64,000 nucleotides of DNA from JACKII01 sp965202745 (GTDB lineage Bacteria; Pseudomonadota; Alphaproteobacteria; Bin95): NCBI GenBank assembly GCA_965202745.1, contig CBDBCB010000016.1:1-64000 (forward strand), read 5' to 3'. This document shows, piece after piece, positions 27,372-36,930 of the stretch. Below the pieces are notes generated by a model, which saw only the letters and a list, made by a program, of their open reading frames with translations, was not told the origin of the DNA and did not search any database. Numbering within the stretch: the first letter of the stretch is position 1; every line of letters starts with the position of its first letter. A program made the translations under genes and the position numbers.

Positions 27372-28396
27372 ACGACCATGTGACCCGCCTGCGTACCGCG
27401 CCGGCGCCTTCGGCGGCGGAGCCTGCCGCCCTGCCTGCCGCCTTGCAGGACGGTGAACCGGAGAGCGGCGGGGATGGCGGGGACGACCGTATGGACGCCG
27501 TGCACGCCGCCGTTGCCGCGGAGATTGCCGCCTGCGGGCTGAGCCAGGCCGAGGCGGCGCGGGGCATGGGCGTCAGCCCCACCACGCTGTCGCGCTGGAC
27601 GCGCGGCGATTATGCGGGCTCCAATGACAGGGTGACCGGGGCGGGGCAATCGTGGCTTGACGCGCGCGCCGAGTCGCGGGAGCGGACGCTCGCCCCCGCC
27701 GGGCTTGATTGCCACGCCGGGCTGGGCGTGACCCACGAGGTCATGGTGGCTTTGGGCCACGCCCGGGCCACCGGCGACGTGGTGCTGGTCCACGGGCGCT
27801 CGGGTGCGGGCAAGAGCCATGCGCTGTCGCGTTACGCCGCGACGCGCGCCGGCGTGTATTGCGTGACCGCCACCTCCGGCGTGACCTCTCTGGGCGGGCT
27901 GTATGGCCGTGTTGCCCGGTCGCTCGGCGCGCCCGGTCGCTACGCCTCGGCGCTGGCCGCGGAGGATGCCATTCTCGAGCGTCTCGACGGGCGTCAGGCG
28001 CTGCTGGCGGTGGACGAGGCGCAGCATCTGGGTGCGCGGCTGCTGGATGCGCTCCGGGGTCTGCGCGATATCTCGGGCTGCGGCCTGGCGCTGGTGGGCG
28101 ATGACACCATCCGCATGACGCTGGCGCGCTGTCCGCAGGTCACGGGCCGGATCGGCATTCGTGTCGGTCTGGGTGTGCCGCCGGGCACGGATGTGGCCAC
28201 GCTTCTGACCGCCGTGCTGGGGCGCGGGACCAGCCGGGCGGAGCGGGACGCGGCGGCGCGCGCGGCCTCCGGCCCCGGCGGTCTGCACGCCCTGCGCCGT
28301 CTGCTGGCGCGGGCCTTCCTGCTGGCCCATGCGGAGGGGCGCGGGGAGATCACCACGGACGACATCCTGAGCGCCGCCGCCACGGCCGCCGACTGA
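27368..28396 (+). CDS. B: Mu B-like AAA+ ATPase, target-DNA activator
   Basis: 342 aa, intact. N-terminal HTH (LSQAEAARGMGVSPTTLSRW, about 58-77), Walker A VHGRSGAGKSHALSR (about 141-155), Walker B ALLAVDEAQHLG (about 218-229), and a C-terminal helical domain. Overlaps the transposase stop (ATGA). Binds target DNA and stimulates transposition, conferring immunity. Confidence 0.85.
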   Translation: MNDHVTRLRTAPAPSAAEPAALPAALQDGEPESGGDGGDDRMDAVHAAVAAEIAACGLSQAEAARGMGVSPTTLSRWTRGDYAGSNDRVTGAGQSWLDARAESRERTLAPAGLDCHAGLGVTHEVMVALGHARATGDVVLVHGRSGAGKSHALSRYAATRAGVYCVTATSGVTSLGGLYGRVARSLGAPGRYASALAAEDAILERLDGRQALLAVDEAQHLGARLLDALRGLRDISGCGLALVGDDTIRMTLARCPQVTGRIGIRVGLGVPPGTDVATLLTAVLGRGTSRAERDAAARAASGPGGLHALRRLLARAFLLAHAEGRGEITTDDILSAAATAAD

Positions 28397-28397
28397 T

Positions 28398-28437
28398 CCG
28401 AAATCCCCTGAAATCCCCTGAAACTCCCTGAAACCCC
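28398..28437 (+). repeat. four 10-bp tandem repeats
   Basis: Four near-identical 10-mers (CCTGAAATCC type, drifting to CCTGAAACCC) fill the gap between B and the DUF3164 gene, ending at the ATG. No clear ribosome binding site besides them. Confidence 0.6.
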
Positions 28438-29140
28438 ATGGAGAACCTGACCATGACCATGCCACAGCCACAACAGCCCGACACTGCCCCCGCCACCGCT
28501 GCCCCTGACGCAAATGACGGGAGCGGCAACGGCGCGCGGGTTATTGTCGAGGGCGCGGCATACCTGCGCGATGCACAGGGCCGCCTGACGCCGGAGGCGC
28601 TGGTGCGTCCGCAGGACCTGCTGCATGACGGGATGGTGCGCAGGACCGTCGCCTTCGCGGTCGATCTGTCGGCGCAGATCACACGGTTCCGCGCCCATTG
28701 TTTCGACGATATCGCCGCGTTCGATGCGCTGCTGGAGGACGAGTATGGCGGCCATACCCGGCGCTCGGTCAAGGGCAACCGCACCTATCTCAGCTATGAT
28801 GGGACGATGAAGGCGCAGGTGCAGATCGCCGAGCGGGTGGCGTTCGGGCCGGAGATGCAGGTGGCGCGCGATCTCGTGGACGAGTGCCTCGCCGAGTGGT
28901 CCAGGGACAGTGGCAACGAGATGCGCGCCATCGTTGGCCATGCCTTCCAGGTCGACCGCGAGGGCCATCTACAGCCTGCTGCGGCTCGATATCGCCTATG
29001 CGCGCTGGCAGCGGGCGATGGCGGCCATCCGCGACGCCATGCGGGTGATGGGATCGAAAACCTATATCCGATGCTACCGGCGCGAGACGCCGGACGCGGC
29101 CTGGATACCGATCACCATCGATCTGGCAAAGGCGGGCTGA
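28438..29140 (+). pseudogene. DUF3164 phage protein, one frameshift
   Basis: DUF3164 pattern: VAFAVDLSAQITRFRAHCFD, RSVKGNRTYLSYDGTMKAQV, MRAIVGHAFQVDREG, then a shift near 28967 to SLLRLDIAYARWQRAMAAIR, MGSKTYIRCYRRETPDAAWI. Repaired length about 234 aa. Early phage gene of unknown function, next to GemA as in many Mu-like phages. Confidence 0.75.
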
Positions 29141-29143
29141 GCG

Positions 29144-29653
29144 ATGGCGACGACCCCGACCGCTGCGGCGCGCCGGCCCGGCCGCGCGCGTCTGATGCGC
29201 GCGGTCCATGCCGTGTGCCGCAAACTGGGTCTGGACGATGATGCCCGCCACGATGTTCAGGTCAGGCTCACCGGCAGGACATCGATGCGCGATATGGGAG
29301 TGCGCGAACTCGACCGCCTGCTCAGGCATCTGAACGGCCACACGGGGGCCGGACCGGGGGCGGGAGGCGCGGATGGCGGGCGCCGGCATGCCACAGCCCC
29401 GCGGGCCGATCTCCGTCTTGTCCACGCGCTCTGGGGCGAGCTGGGCCGCAGGGGGGCGCTCACGCGTCCCGTCCGGGGCGGGCTGAACGCCTTCATCCGC
29501 GCCCGCTTCGGGCCGCACTGGGCATTTGTGCCGATGGATGTGGACGCGCTCACCGACACGGCCTGCATCACCGATGTGATCCGGGCGCTGAGGGCAATGC
29601 TGGCCCGCGCGGAGACGAGCGACAGCCCCGACGATGGAGGCTCGGTGACATGA
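29144..29653 (+). CDS. gemA: GemA-like regulator (Mu gp16, DUF1018)
   Basis: 169 aa, intact. RLMRAVHAVCRKLGLDDDAR, TGRTSMRDMGVRELDRLLRH and GGLNAFIRARFGPHWAFVPM match DUF1018/GemA. In Mu it modulates host gene expression and DNA supercoiling. Stop overlaps the next ATG (ATGA). Confidence 0.75.
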   Translation: MATTPTAAARRPGRARLMRAVHAVCRKLGLDDDARHDVQVRLTGRTSMRDMGVRELDRLLRHLNGHTGAGPGAGGADGGRRHATAPRADLRLVHALWGELGRRGALTRPVRGGLNAFIRARFGPHWAFVPMDVDALTDTACITDVIRALRAMLARAETSDSPDDGGSVT

Positions 29654-29769
29654 AAGCGCGCATCCGTATCGCCGATCATGCGGTGCTGAACTGTCTGCAT
29701 CGCGGCCCCGGTGTCGATGTTGCGGGGCTGCGGCGGCGCCTACGCGCAAAACCGCGGGGATGTTCATGA
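29650..29769 (+). CDS. short phage protein (39 aa), likely truncated
   Basis: 39 aa: MKARIRIADHAVLNCLHRGP, VDVAGLRRRLRAKPRG. Relatives with the IADHAVLRFLERV pattern are longer (about 60-70 aa), so a shift may have shortened it. Coupled at both ends (ATGA overlaps). Confidence 0.5.
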   Translation: MKARIRIADHAVLNCLHRGPGVDVAGLRRRLRAKPRGCS

Positions 29770-30542
29770 GCCGCGCGCGGCCGGACCCACTGCTGATCCG
29801 CTGCGGCGATTGCCTGTCGCTGCTGCCGGAGCTGGTGCGCGGCGTCGGCCGCTTTGATCACATCATCACCGATCCGCCCTATGAGGACGTGCACCACGAC
29901 CATCATGCCCGGGCCTCGATCCGGCGCAGCGACGGGCAGCCCGCGCCGCGCCGCGTCGGCTTTGACGGTATCGACGCGATCCGCGATCGGGCGGCGCTCG
30001 CGATGGTGCGCGCCGCCCGCGGCTGGGTGCTGGTCTTCTGTATCGCCGAGGGTGTGCGGGCGTGGCGGGATGCGCTGCAGGCTGCCGGGGCGCGCTGGCA
30101 CGGCACGCTGGCCTGGGTCAAGCCGGACGCGGTGCCGCGCTTTGACGGCGCCGGCCCGGCGCGCGGATTCGAATGCATCGCCTGCGCCTGGGCAGGATCG
30201 GGGCGGCGGCGCTGGAACCGCGGCGGCGGGCGTGGTGTCTATACCTGCCTGACCGCGAAGGGGGGGCACGCGGCCGCCAAGCCGGAGAGGCTGATCACGG
30301 CGCTGGTGGGGGATTTCACGCGCGCCGGACAGGTGGTCTGCGACCCGTTCATGGGCTCCGGCACCACCGGGCTGGCCGCGCTGCGTCTCGGGCGGCGCTT
30401 TTGCGGCATTGAGACAGACCGGAAGACATTCGATACGGCCAGGGCACGGCTTGCGGCGGCGCGGCGCGCGCCGTCATTGCCGCTGCCGGAGCCGCCTGTT
30501 CCGCAGGCGAAATTCGGGCTGGATCCACCATGGGCGCGGTGA
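29766..30542 (+). CDS. site-specific DNA methyltransferase (DPPY, beta class)
   Basis: 258 aa, intact. Catalytic motif FDHIITDPPYEDVHHDHHA (DPPY) and a SAM-binding motif near the C-terminus, VCDPFMGSGTTGLAALRLGR. N6-adenine or N4-cytosine. Overlaps genes on both sides. The phage thus carries two methylases. Confidence 0.8.
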   Translation: MSRARPDPLLIRCGDCLSLLPELVRGVGRFDHIITDPPYEDVHHDHHARASIRRSDGQPAPRRVGFDGIDAIRDRAALAMVRAARGWVLVFCIAEGVRAWRDALQAAGARWHGTLAWVKPDAVPRFDGAGPARGFECIACAWAGSGRRRWNRGGGRGVYTCLTAKGGHAAAKPERLITALVGDFTRAGQVVCDPFMGSGTTGLAALRLGRRFCGIETDRKTFDTARARLAAARRAPSLPLPEPPVPQAKFGLDPPWAR

Positions 30543-30889
30543 CGGGCAAACAGGTGCCCCTGCCCGGCATTCTCGCGGATATCGAGCGGATCGCGGGTCG
30601 CGAGGCGGCGCTGATGATCGCGGTGGCGCATGGCGGGCATGGTGAGTTCTACGTGCCCCGCCACCCCGCGGGCGCACGGGGGCAGGCCCTGGCGGACGTG
30701 GTGGGGCCAGCGGCCGCGGCGCGGATCATGCAGGTCATGGGCGGCGAGGCCGTCAGCGTGCCGCTGGCCCGCCGGGCGGTGGTGCAATGGCTCTGCGCCG
30801 GGGGCATGACATCGACGGAGATCGCAGATCGATTGCGTATCACCCGGCGCACCGCACGGCGCTACATCAGGGCGGCGAGAGACACCTGA
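30530..30889 (+). CDS. Mor-like transcription activator of late/middle genes
   Basis: 119 aa. LPGILADIERIAGREAALMI, GGHGEFYVPRHPAG and a C-terminal helix-turn-helix GMTSTEIADRLRITRRTARR match the Mor family. Mor/C proteins bind dyads near -43 and recruit RNA polymerase. It is the best candidate to bind the CGGACCATGGTCCG palindromes of this prophage. Overlaps the methylase stop. Confidence 0.75.
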   Translation: MGAVTGKQVPLPGILADIERIAGREAALMIAVAHGGHGEFYVPRHPAGARGQALADVVGPAAAARIMQVMGGEAVSVPLARRAVVQWLCAGGMTSTEIADRLRITRRTARRYIRAARDT

Positions 30890-30945
30890 CGATCAACGGC
30901 TTCCGTGAAATCGAACAGACCCGATGACGGGTGATGATGGAGTCG

Positions 30946-31446
30946 ATGGAAATGCCGATCAGGCCTGGGAACCGCGACCGGTATCCGCCCGACTGGGCAG
31001 CGATATCCGGACGCGTGCGCCGCGGGGCCGGCAATTGCTGCGAGCGCTGCGGTGTCACGAACGGCGCGATGATCCGACGCGGACATGTTCGGGGCGTGAC
31101 GGCGGTCTGGCGTCCGGCAAACGCTGCGGACGACGTGGACGGGTTCTGCGCCGAAACAGGCAATCCGATGCCGGGGACCGCGGTGCAGTGGGGCAAACCT
31201 GTCCGGATCGTGCTGACCGTCGCGCATCTGGATCATCGGCCCGAAAACTGTTGTTCCGACAAACTCCGCGCCTGGTGCCAGCGCTGCCACAACCGCCATG
31301 ACGCGCCCATGCGGCACGCGGGCATTGTCGCGCGCAGGCGGGCGGCGCGGGCGATCGGTGATCTTTTCGGGGACGCCGGGGACACCCCTCCCACGGACCC
31401 TCTGCCGGACCATGGTCCGCTACCCCGGCGCGGCGGGTCCGGGTAA
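30946..31446 (+). CDS. HNH-like zinc-binding phage protein
   Basis: About 166 aa (start at 30946 or 30952, both near GGAG). Zinc ribbon ERCGV, then LTVAHLDHRPENCCSDKLRA and WCQRCHNRHD give an HNH-type core. May be a nuclease used in packaging, or inert. Its 3' end overlaps palindrome copy 3 and the packaging promoter. Confidence 0.65.
   Translation: MEMPIRPGNRDRYPPDWAAISGRVRRGAGNCCERCGVTNGAMIRRGHVRGVTAVWRPANAADDVDGFCAETGNPMPGTAVQWGKPVRIVLTVAHLDHRPENCCSDKLRAWCQRCHNRHDAPMRHAGIVARRRAARAIGDLFGDAGDTPPTDPLPDHGPLPRRGGSG
31406..31419. promoter_or_regulatory. palindrome copy 3 (CGGACCATGGTCCG), packaging operon activator site
   Basis: Perfect 14-bp palindrome. Its centre is 31.5 bp before a possible -10 TAATAT (31444-31449), the same spacing as at 15723. 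Predicted start site about 31456, 22 nt before the first packaging-operon ATG. Confidence 0.6.
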
Positions 31447-31449
31447 TAT
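31444..31449 (+). promoter_or_regulatory. possible late promoter -10, packaging operon
   Basis: TAATAT lies in the small symmetric sequence GGGTAATATACCC, followed by GGAG (31467-31470) and ATG at 31478. TATACC three bases on is an alternative -10. Confidence 0.45.
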
Positions 31450-31477
31450 ACCCGCAACCGCAGCCTGGAGCCCGCCG

Positions 31478-31846
31478 ATGATCCCGACGCCCGAGGACTG
31501 GCAGAGTTTTGCCGGCATCACCGCCATTGTGATCCTGCTGGGCGGGGTCGTGGTGGCCCTGCGCCGCCTCGGGCTTCTGCCCGGAGCTTCCCCCGCAGCA
31601 TCCCGGCCCGTGTCAGAGGTCGCACAGCGGCTGGACCGGCACGAGGGTCGCATTGCGGGCCTGGAGCAGGCCGTGTCCGGACTGGCCAGCCGCGAGGACA
31701 TGCACCGGCTTCAGGTGGCGATCGAGCAGCAGGCGGGGTCCATTCACGAACTGCGCGCGCTCATGGAGCGCGATGCCCTGGCCGTGACGCGGCTTTCCAG
31801 CGCCATCACCCGCATCGAGGACCATCTGCTGGGAGACAGGCCATGA
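31478..31846 (+). CDS. DUF2730 phage membrane protein
   Basis: 122 aa. GGAG 7 nt upstream fixes the start. One membrane helix (FAGITAIVILLGGVVVALRR) then a coiled coil (QRLDRHEGRIAGLEQAVSGL, IHELRALMERDALAVTRLSS). DUF2730 proteins precede the terminase in Mu-like phages. ATGA overlap with the next gene. Confidence 0.7.
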   Translation: MIPTPEDWQSFAGITAIVILLGGVVVALRRLGLLPGASPAASRPVSEVAQRLDRHEGRIAGLEQAVSGLASREDMHRLQVAIEQQAGSIHELRALMERDALAVTRLSSAITRIEDHLLGDRP

Positions 31847-32142
31847 GCTACGAGACCACACTGGAGGCCCACCGCCGTCTGGCGGTCCTGACGCATCTGG
31901 CGGAGTGTCTGGACTATGCATCCAATTCCGAGATCCTGCTCGACGTCTGCAACGGGCTCGGCATCACCACAAGCCGCGACCGGATGATCGGCACGCTGGC
32001 CTGACTGCGCGAGGCCGGTCTCCTGGCGACCGGGGATCACGACGGCTTCCTGATCGTCGAGGCCAGCGCGCGCGGGGTGGACGTGGCGAGCGGTCGCGCC
32101 CGGGATCCCGGTGTCAGGCGGCCCGCGCCAGGGCAGCGCTGA
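31843..32142 (+). pseudogene. Mu gp26-like small protein, one in-frame stop
   Basis: Frame of 99 codons with a TGA at 32002-32004: LLDVCNGLGITTSRDRMIGT-LA-stop-LREAGLLATGDHDGFLIVE. A TGG (Trp) at the stop gives a smooth reading. HTH-like fold. Placed between DUF2730 and DUF3486 as in Mu. Confidence 0.65.
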
Positions 32143-32143
32143 G

Positions 32144-32553
32144 ATGCCGCGTCGGCGCCGGATCGACCTGCTGCCAGAGGCGTTGCGCTCGTGGCTTCAG
32201 GAAGAGCTCAGGGCGCGCGGTTTTGCCGACTATGATGCAGTGACGGATGCGCTGAACGCCCGGCTCGAGGCCGGGGGGCTGGAGTTGCGCATCGGCCGGT
32301 CAGCCGTGCATGCCTATGGCCGGGAGTTCAAGGCGTTCGCGGTCATGCAGGATCAGGCGCAGGACGAGATCCGCGCGGCATGAAGGATCTGAGCACGGCG
32401 CTGAACGCCCTCATCCGATCAACGAGTCTGCGGCGCGGCATTCTGGCGGGAGCCGGGGAGCGCGCTGAACAGGCCGCTGTCAGAGCCGGTCTGAGCCCAG
32501 AGACCAGCGCGCGGCTGCGCGCCCGGGTCGAGGGCACCGGAGACGCGGCGTGA
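32144..32553 (+). pseudogene. DUF3486 (Mu gp27-like, small terminase), shortened and shifted
   Basis: N-terminal part RIDLLPEALRSWLQEELRAR, FADYDAVTDALNARLEAGGL and VHAYGREFKAFAV is the DUF3486 HTH. It stops at 32383 after DEIRAA; a C-terminal-like helix ALNALIRSTSLRRGILAGAG and SPETSARLRARVEG continues from 32380 in another frame to 32553. The family has about 180 aa, so the middle is missing. Presumed small terminase subunit. Confidence 0.65.
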
Positions 32554-33903
32554 CGTGGAGCCTGCTGCCCTATCAGCGCGCCTGGATCAGGGAGACCGCG
32601 CCGCTGGCGGTGATCGAGAAATCCCGCCACATCGGCATCTCCTGGGCCGAGGCCTATCACGCGGTCATGCACGCCGCCGACGATCGCGGCGACGTCTATT
32701 ATCAGTCCTATGACCGGGACATGACGCGCGGATTTATCGAGGATTGCGCCGGGTGGATCGAGGGGCTCGATGTCTCCGCCCGCCAGGTCGGCGAACCAAT
32801 TCTGGACAATGACGGGCGTGACATCCAGGTGTTTCGCATCAATTTCGCCAGCGGACGCAGGATAATCGCCATGACATCCAGCCCGCGCGGGTTCCGGAGC
32901 AAGGGGCGTCCCGGCGATCTCGCGATCGTCGATGAGGCGGCGTTCGTGGACAATATCGACGCGGTGCTGAAGGCGGCTCTCGCGTTTACCAATTGGGGCG
33001 GCCGGGTCCGGATCATCTCGACCCACAATGGCGAGGGCAATGCGTTCAACACCCTGCTGCGCGATATCCGCGACGGCCGGAAACCCGGTGTCGTGCACCG
33101 CGTGACGCTGCGCGAGGCCCTCGATCAGGGTCTCTATTCCCGCATCGCCACGGTCACCGGCCAGCCCGACACGCCCGGGGCCGCCGCGGCATGGGAGGCG
33201 GCGATCCGCGCCCAGCATGGCCATCACGCGGCCGAGGAACTCGACTGCATCCCCTCGGCCGGCGGCGGGGCCTGGATAACCTTCAATCTGATCCGCGGGG
33301 CCGGTCTGGATTGGCGTGGACGTCGCGCGCCGCCGCGATCTCTGGGTCGCCGCCGTGATCGAGGAAAGCACCGGCACCCTGTGGCTGCGCGAGATCACCA
33401 CGCTGCGCGATGCGCCGTTTTCCGAACAGCGCGCCGAGATACGCAGGCTGGCCGCGCTCCACCGCCCGCTGCGTATCGTGGTCGACCAGACCGGCATGGG
33501 CGAGGCGGTGGTGGAACAGCTTCAGGAGGACCACGGGAGCCTGACCGTCGAGGGCGTGCTGATGACGGCACCCCGGCGTCTCGATGTGGCCAGCGGTCTG
33601 CGCGAGGCCTTCGAGGACCGGTGCATCCGCATCCCCCCCGACGAGGCGCTGCGGGCCGATCTGCACAGCGTGCGTGCCGAGCCCGGCGGCACCGGCGCGC
33701 CGCGGCTTGTCGCCGACCGCTTCTGGGCCATGGCGCTGGCGGTGCTGGGGTCCAATTCGACAGCCGGACCGTTCAGGGCGAGAGTTGCGGGCACGCCGTC
33801 GCCTGTGCGTGCGGCCTGGGGCGGGCGTCCCGGCTATGAAATCGACCCGGCGGCGGGCATGGTGCGCTCCCCGCTTGATCCCATACGGTCCTGGAGGATG
33901 TAG
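32550..33903 (+). pseudogene. large terminase (Mu gp28-like), one frameshift
   Basis: GTG start. ATPase part: SLLPYQRAWIRETAPLAVIE, KSRHIGISWAEAYH (Walker A-like), DLAIVDEAAFVDN (Walker B). Near 33305 the frame is lost and the nuclease part continues in another: VWIGVDVARRRDLWVAAVIE and IVVDQTGMGEAVVEQLQEDH, ending LDPIRSWRM at 33903. Some residues before the nuclease part are missing. Packages DNA headful. Confidence 0.8.
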
Positions 33904-33906
33904 AAC

Positions 33907-35348
33907 ATGGACAGTGACACACAGCCCGCGCGGCCCGAGGCGGGCGAGATCACCCCTCCCGCGCTGACCCTGCAGACAGGCCGCGGGGGTGTGTGGGACC
34001 AGACCCGGGCCTGGATGGACGAACTGACATCCGATCCGCGTATACTGCGCGACGGGCGCGGCAGTGCGCGGCTTCTGGAGGTCACACTCGGCGACCCCAA
34101 GGTGCGCGCCTGTCTGGGACAGCGCCTCGATGCGGGCACCGCCGCACCGCTGGAGGTCAAGCCGGGCGGGCGCATGCGGCGCGACCGCCAGGCCGCGGAG
34201 GATCTCGACGGGCAAATGGCCTGCCTCGAGATCGACTGCATCACACGCGAGCTGCTGCACGGGATCTGGTTCGGCTATGCGATCGCCGAGTGTATCTGGG
34301 AGATCGACGGGGGCCGGGTGCGGCTGGCCGATCTGCGGGTGCGCAGCCCCGAGGTGATCCGCTGGGATCCCATCACCCATGAGCCGCTGCTGCTGACCCG
34401 GCAGACCCCTGCGGGCCAGCCGCTGCCGCCCGCCAAATTCGTGCTGCTGACCGCGCCGCGCATCCATGGCGGGCAACCGCATGGGCCCGGAATCGGCAAC
34501 TGGTGTTTCTGGCCGGTCTGGCTCAAGCGCTTCGCCTGCTCCTCCTGGGCCACTGCGCTGGAGCGTTTCGGCACGCCGATTGCCACGGCGACAGTGCGCA
34601 ACCGGACCGGCGAGGAGGCGCAGGCCAAGATGCGCGAGGCCCTTACCGCGCTGGCCGCGCTGGCTTCGGGAACGTCGCTCGTGCTGCCCGAGGGGATCGA
34701 AATCGACGTGCTCGAAAGCGCCCACCGCGCCGGTGGAGACTACGGGATCTTCATCCGCGACATGGACCGCATGATTGCCGATGCGGTGATCGGCCAGCAC
34801 GGCACCGCCGAGATCGGCCCGCATGTGGGTACCGGCGAGGTTCACATGAAGATCCTGAACGGCTGGTCACCGCCGACGCGCGCCGCTGCGCCGCGAGACC
34901 GCCCCATATCGCGCGCGCCTCCGGCATGCGCCCGGCGCAGGATTACATAGAGGACGTCTATGGCGGTTCATGGGAGGATGCGCCCCCTCCGGCCATGCCA
35001 CCCGCCGTGCCCGGGTCGGACGACCCGCCGGCGGCGATGGGCGCACCGCGCCATGCGCTTGCCGGCCCGCCGACACCACCGACCCCGATTGACGCACTCG
35101 TCAACCATCTGATTGGGGAAAACATCGCCTCGGCCGCCGCCGCCCCCCTGACCGCATCCGTCGAGGCGGCTCTGGCGGAAGCCACCTCGATCGGGGACCT
35201 GCGTGCCCGCCTCGACACGATCGGGCAGACCCCGCCGTCCGCCGCCCTTGCCACGCTCGTCGGGCGGGCCGATTTCGCGGCCGGTCTCGCCGGGGTCACC
35301 GACGTTCCGCTGGTGGGGGAACCGGACGGGGCCGACGGGGATGGCTGA
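33907..35348 (+). pseudogene. portal protein (Mu gp29-like, DUF935), one frameshift
   Basis: DUF935 pattern: VWDQTRAWMDELTSDPRILR, GIWFGYAIAECIWEIDGGRV, WCFWPVWLKRFACSSWATAL, LVLPEGIEIDVLESAHRAGG, IADAVIGQHGTAEIGPHVGT. Near 34870 the frame shifts (EVHMKILNG to ERLVTADARR) and ends at 35348. The segment with the usual RWLTAWNFP-type block is absent, so there is also a deletion. Portal ring at the DNA entry vertex. Confidence 0.8.
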
Positions 35349-36750
35349 ACCGTTCGACCCCGCGCCCGCCGTCACCCCGGTGTCCGTGACGCCGCAGGAG
35401 GCGCTGCAATATTTCCGCAGCAAGGGGTTCGCCCCGCCCGGGAGCCGGTTCTCCTGGACAGACTGGTGGGGGGCCTCCCACGCCCGCGGCTTTGTCGTCG
35501 CCAAGGCCATGCAGGACGATCTGCTGCGCGACATCCGGGACACGCTGGATCGTGCGCTTGCCGAAGGCAGCACGATTGCGCAGTTCCGCGACGGGCTCGA
35601 GCCCGTCCTGCGCGCCAAAAGCTGGTGGGGCAAGAGGACACTCACCGACCCGCTGACCGGAGAGACCCGCGAGGTGCAGCTGGGCTCGGCCCGCCGCCTG
35701 CGGGTCATCCTCGACACCAACATGCGCACCGCCTACGCGGCCGGCCGGTGGGTCCGCATCCGGCGCACAGGGGCCGTACTGCCCTTTCTGCAGTATATTC
35801 AGCTGCAACGTGTCAGTGCGCGCGAGGCGCACGAACCCTTCCACAGGCTGGTGGTCCCCGTGGATCACCCGTGGTGGGCCACGCACTTCCCGCCCAACGG
35901 CTATTTCTGCGCCTGCCTGACCCGGCAGCTGTCCGGAGCAGCCGTCAAAAGGCGCGGGCTGACCGTGACCACCGATCCACCTGTGGATACGGTGCCCTGG
36001 ACCGACAGGCGCAACGGACGAACCGTGGATGTTCCCGCCGGTATCGACCCCGGCTTCGCAAGCAACCCCGGCGCGGTCTTTCTCGCCGACCAGGGCCACC
36101 TTGACCGCATTGCCGACGATCTCACACCGCAGGCGCGCGGCGTGGAGCTGAGGCTGATCAACGAGGCCCGCTCCCGCGGCCTGCGCACCGGCACCGGACA
36201 TCTCGCCGCCATGGAACTGGACCCGGACCAGCCCCTGACCGAAGGCGGGGTCGAGAGCGTTGCACCGGTCGGGTGGGTGAGCGGAACCGGGGACGGGGTC
36301 AATCCGGACGACGCACTCGGGACAGCCATCGCCGATCCGAACCGCCGGATCGGCGTGATCCGCAATCACCCGGACTCCCGCGCTCTCTCTCCGCAGGACC
36401 TCACCTCCCTCGGGCAGGATCCCGGCCTCGTGCGCGTGGTGGCCGTGGGCCATGATGGCTCGCTCTACCGCGCCACCAGGCCGCAATCAGGACTGGGTGA
36501 CGTTACCGGGGCTCTCCATGCGATGTCCGATACCCTCGTCAGTGAGGCGGCCGCGGATACGGGACTGGATCAGGCCGCTGTGCGCAGGCTGGCTGCCCAT
36601 GCCTCCGCCAGCGCGCTGGACCGCGCCGGCTACCTGGATTATGCCCACGCCATTGCGGGCGGCAGCAGGCTGGCCCTCGACCGCCTCGGTGAGCAGGCGA
36701 TGGACAGGATCATCGATCGGCTGGTGCAATGGCTGGCACGGCAATCATGA
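35341..36750 (+). CDS. head morphogenesis protein (Mu gp30/F-like) with C-terminal extension
   Basis: 469 aa, intact. ATG at 35341 overlaps the portal end. N-terminal SPP1-gp7-type domain: GFVVAKAMQDDLLRDIRDTL, VILDTNMRTAYAAGRWVRIR, HFPPNGYFCACLTRQLSG. The C-terminal part has IGVIRNHPDSRALSPQDLTS and VVAVGHDGSLYRATRP, resembling the JAB-like HxHP module fused to many such proteins, though the usual HxH is here NHP. Minor capsid protein. Confidence 0.75.
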   Translation: MAEPFDPAPAVTPVSVTPQEALQYFRSKGFAPPGSRFSWTDWWGASHARGFVVAKAMQDDLLRDIRDTLDRALAEGSTIAQFRDGLEPVLRAKSWWGKRTLTDPLTGETREVQLGSARRLRVILDTNMRTAYAAGRWVRIRRTGAVLPFLQYIQLQRVSAREAHEPFHRLVVPVDHPWWATHFPPNGYFCACLTRQLSGAAVKRRGLTVTTDPPVDTVPWTDRRNGRTVDVPAGIDPGFASNPGAVFLADQGHLDRIADDLTPQARGVELRLINEARSRGLRTGTGHLAAMELDPDQPLTEGGVESVAPVGWVSGTGDGVNPDDALGTAIADPNRRIGVIRNHPDSRALSPQDLTSLGQDPGLVRVVAVGHDGSLYRATRPQSGLGDVTGALHAMSDTLVSEAAADTGLDQAAVRRLAAHASASALDRAGYLDYAHAIAGGSRLALDRLGEQAMDRIIDRLVQWLARQS

Positions 36751-36908
36751 CGCGCCCGATCTCCGCCCGCCATGCCGATGGCAATCTCACCGGATATCTC
36801 GAAAACGGCCTTGCCGCACGATTGCAAGCCCGTTGCAAGGCCGCTTTCGGGCTTCGACAGACAATCCAACCAATACCGATTGAAAACCCCTGTAAACAAG
36901 CCGTTTGA
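36747..36908 (+). CDS. small ORF at prophage right end (53 aa)
   Basis: 53 aa from an ATGA overlap with the head protein: MTRPISARHADGNLTGYLEN, LAARLQARCKAAFGL. It may be a stub of a gpG-type gene or a small protein. TTGCAAG occurs twice in it. Confidence 0.35.
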   Translation: MTRPISARHADGNLTGYLENGLAARLQARCKAAFGLRQTIQPIPIENPCKQAV

Positions 36909-36930
36909 GCGATCTCATCCGGCATAGTCC

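Noticed and set aside
32380..32553. Separate 57-aa gene after DUF3486
   Set aside because: Reads like the C-terminal helix of DUF3486; more likely the same gene after a shift and deletion.
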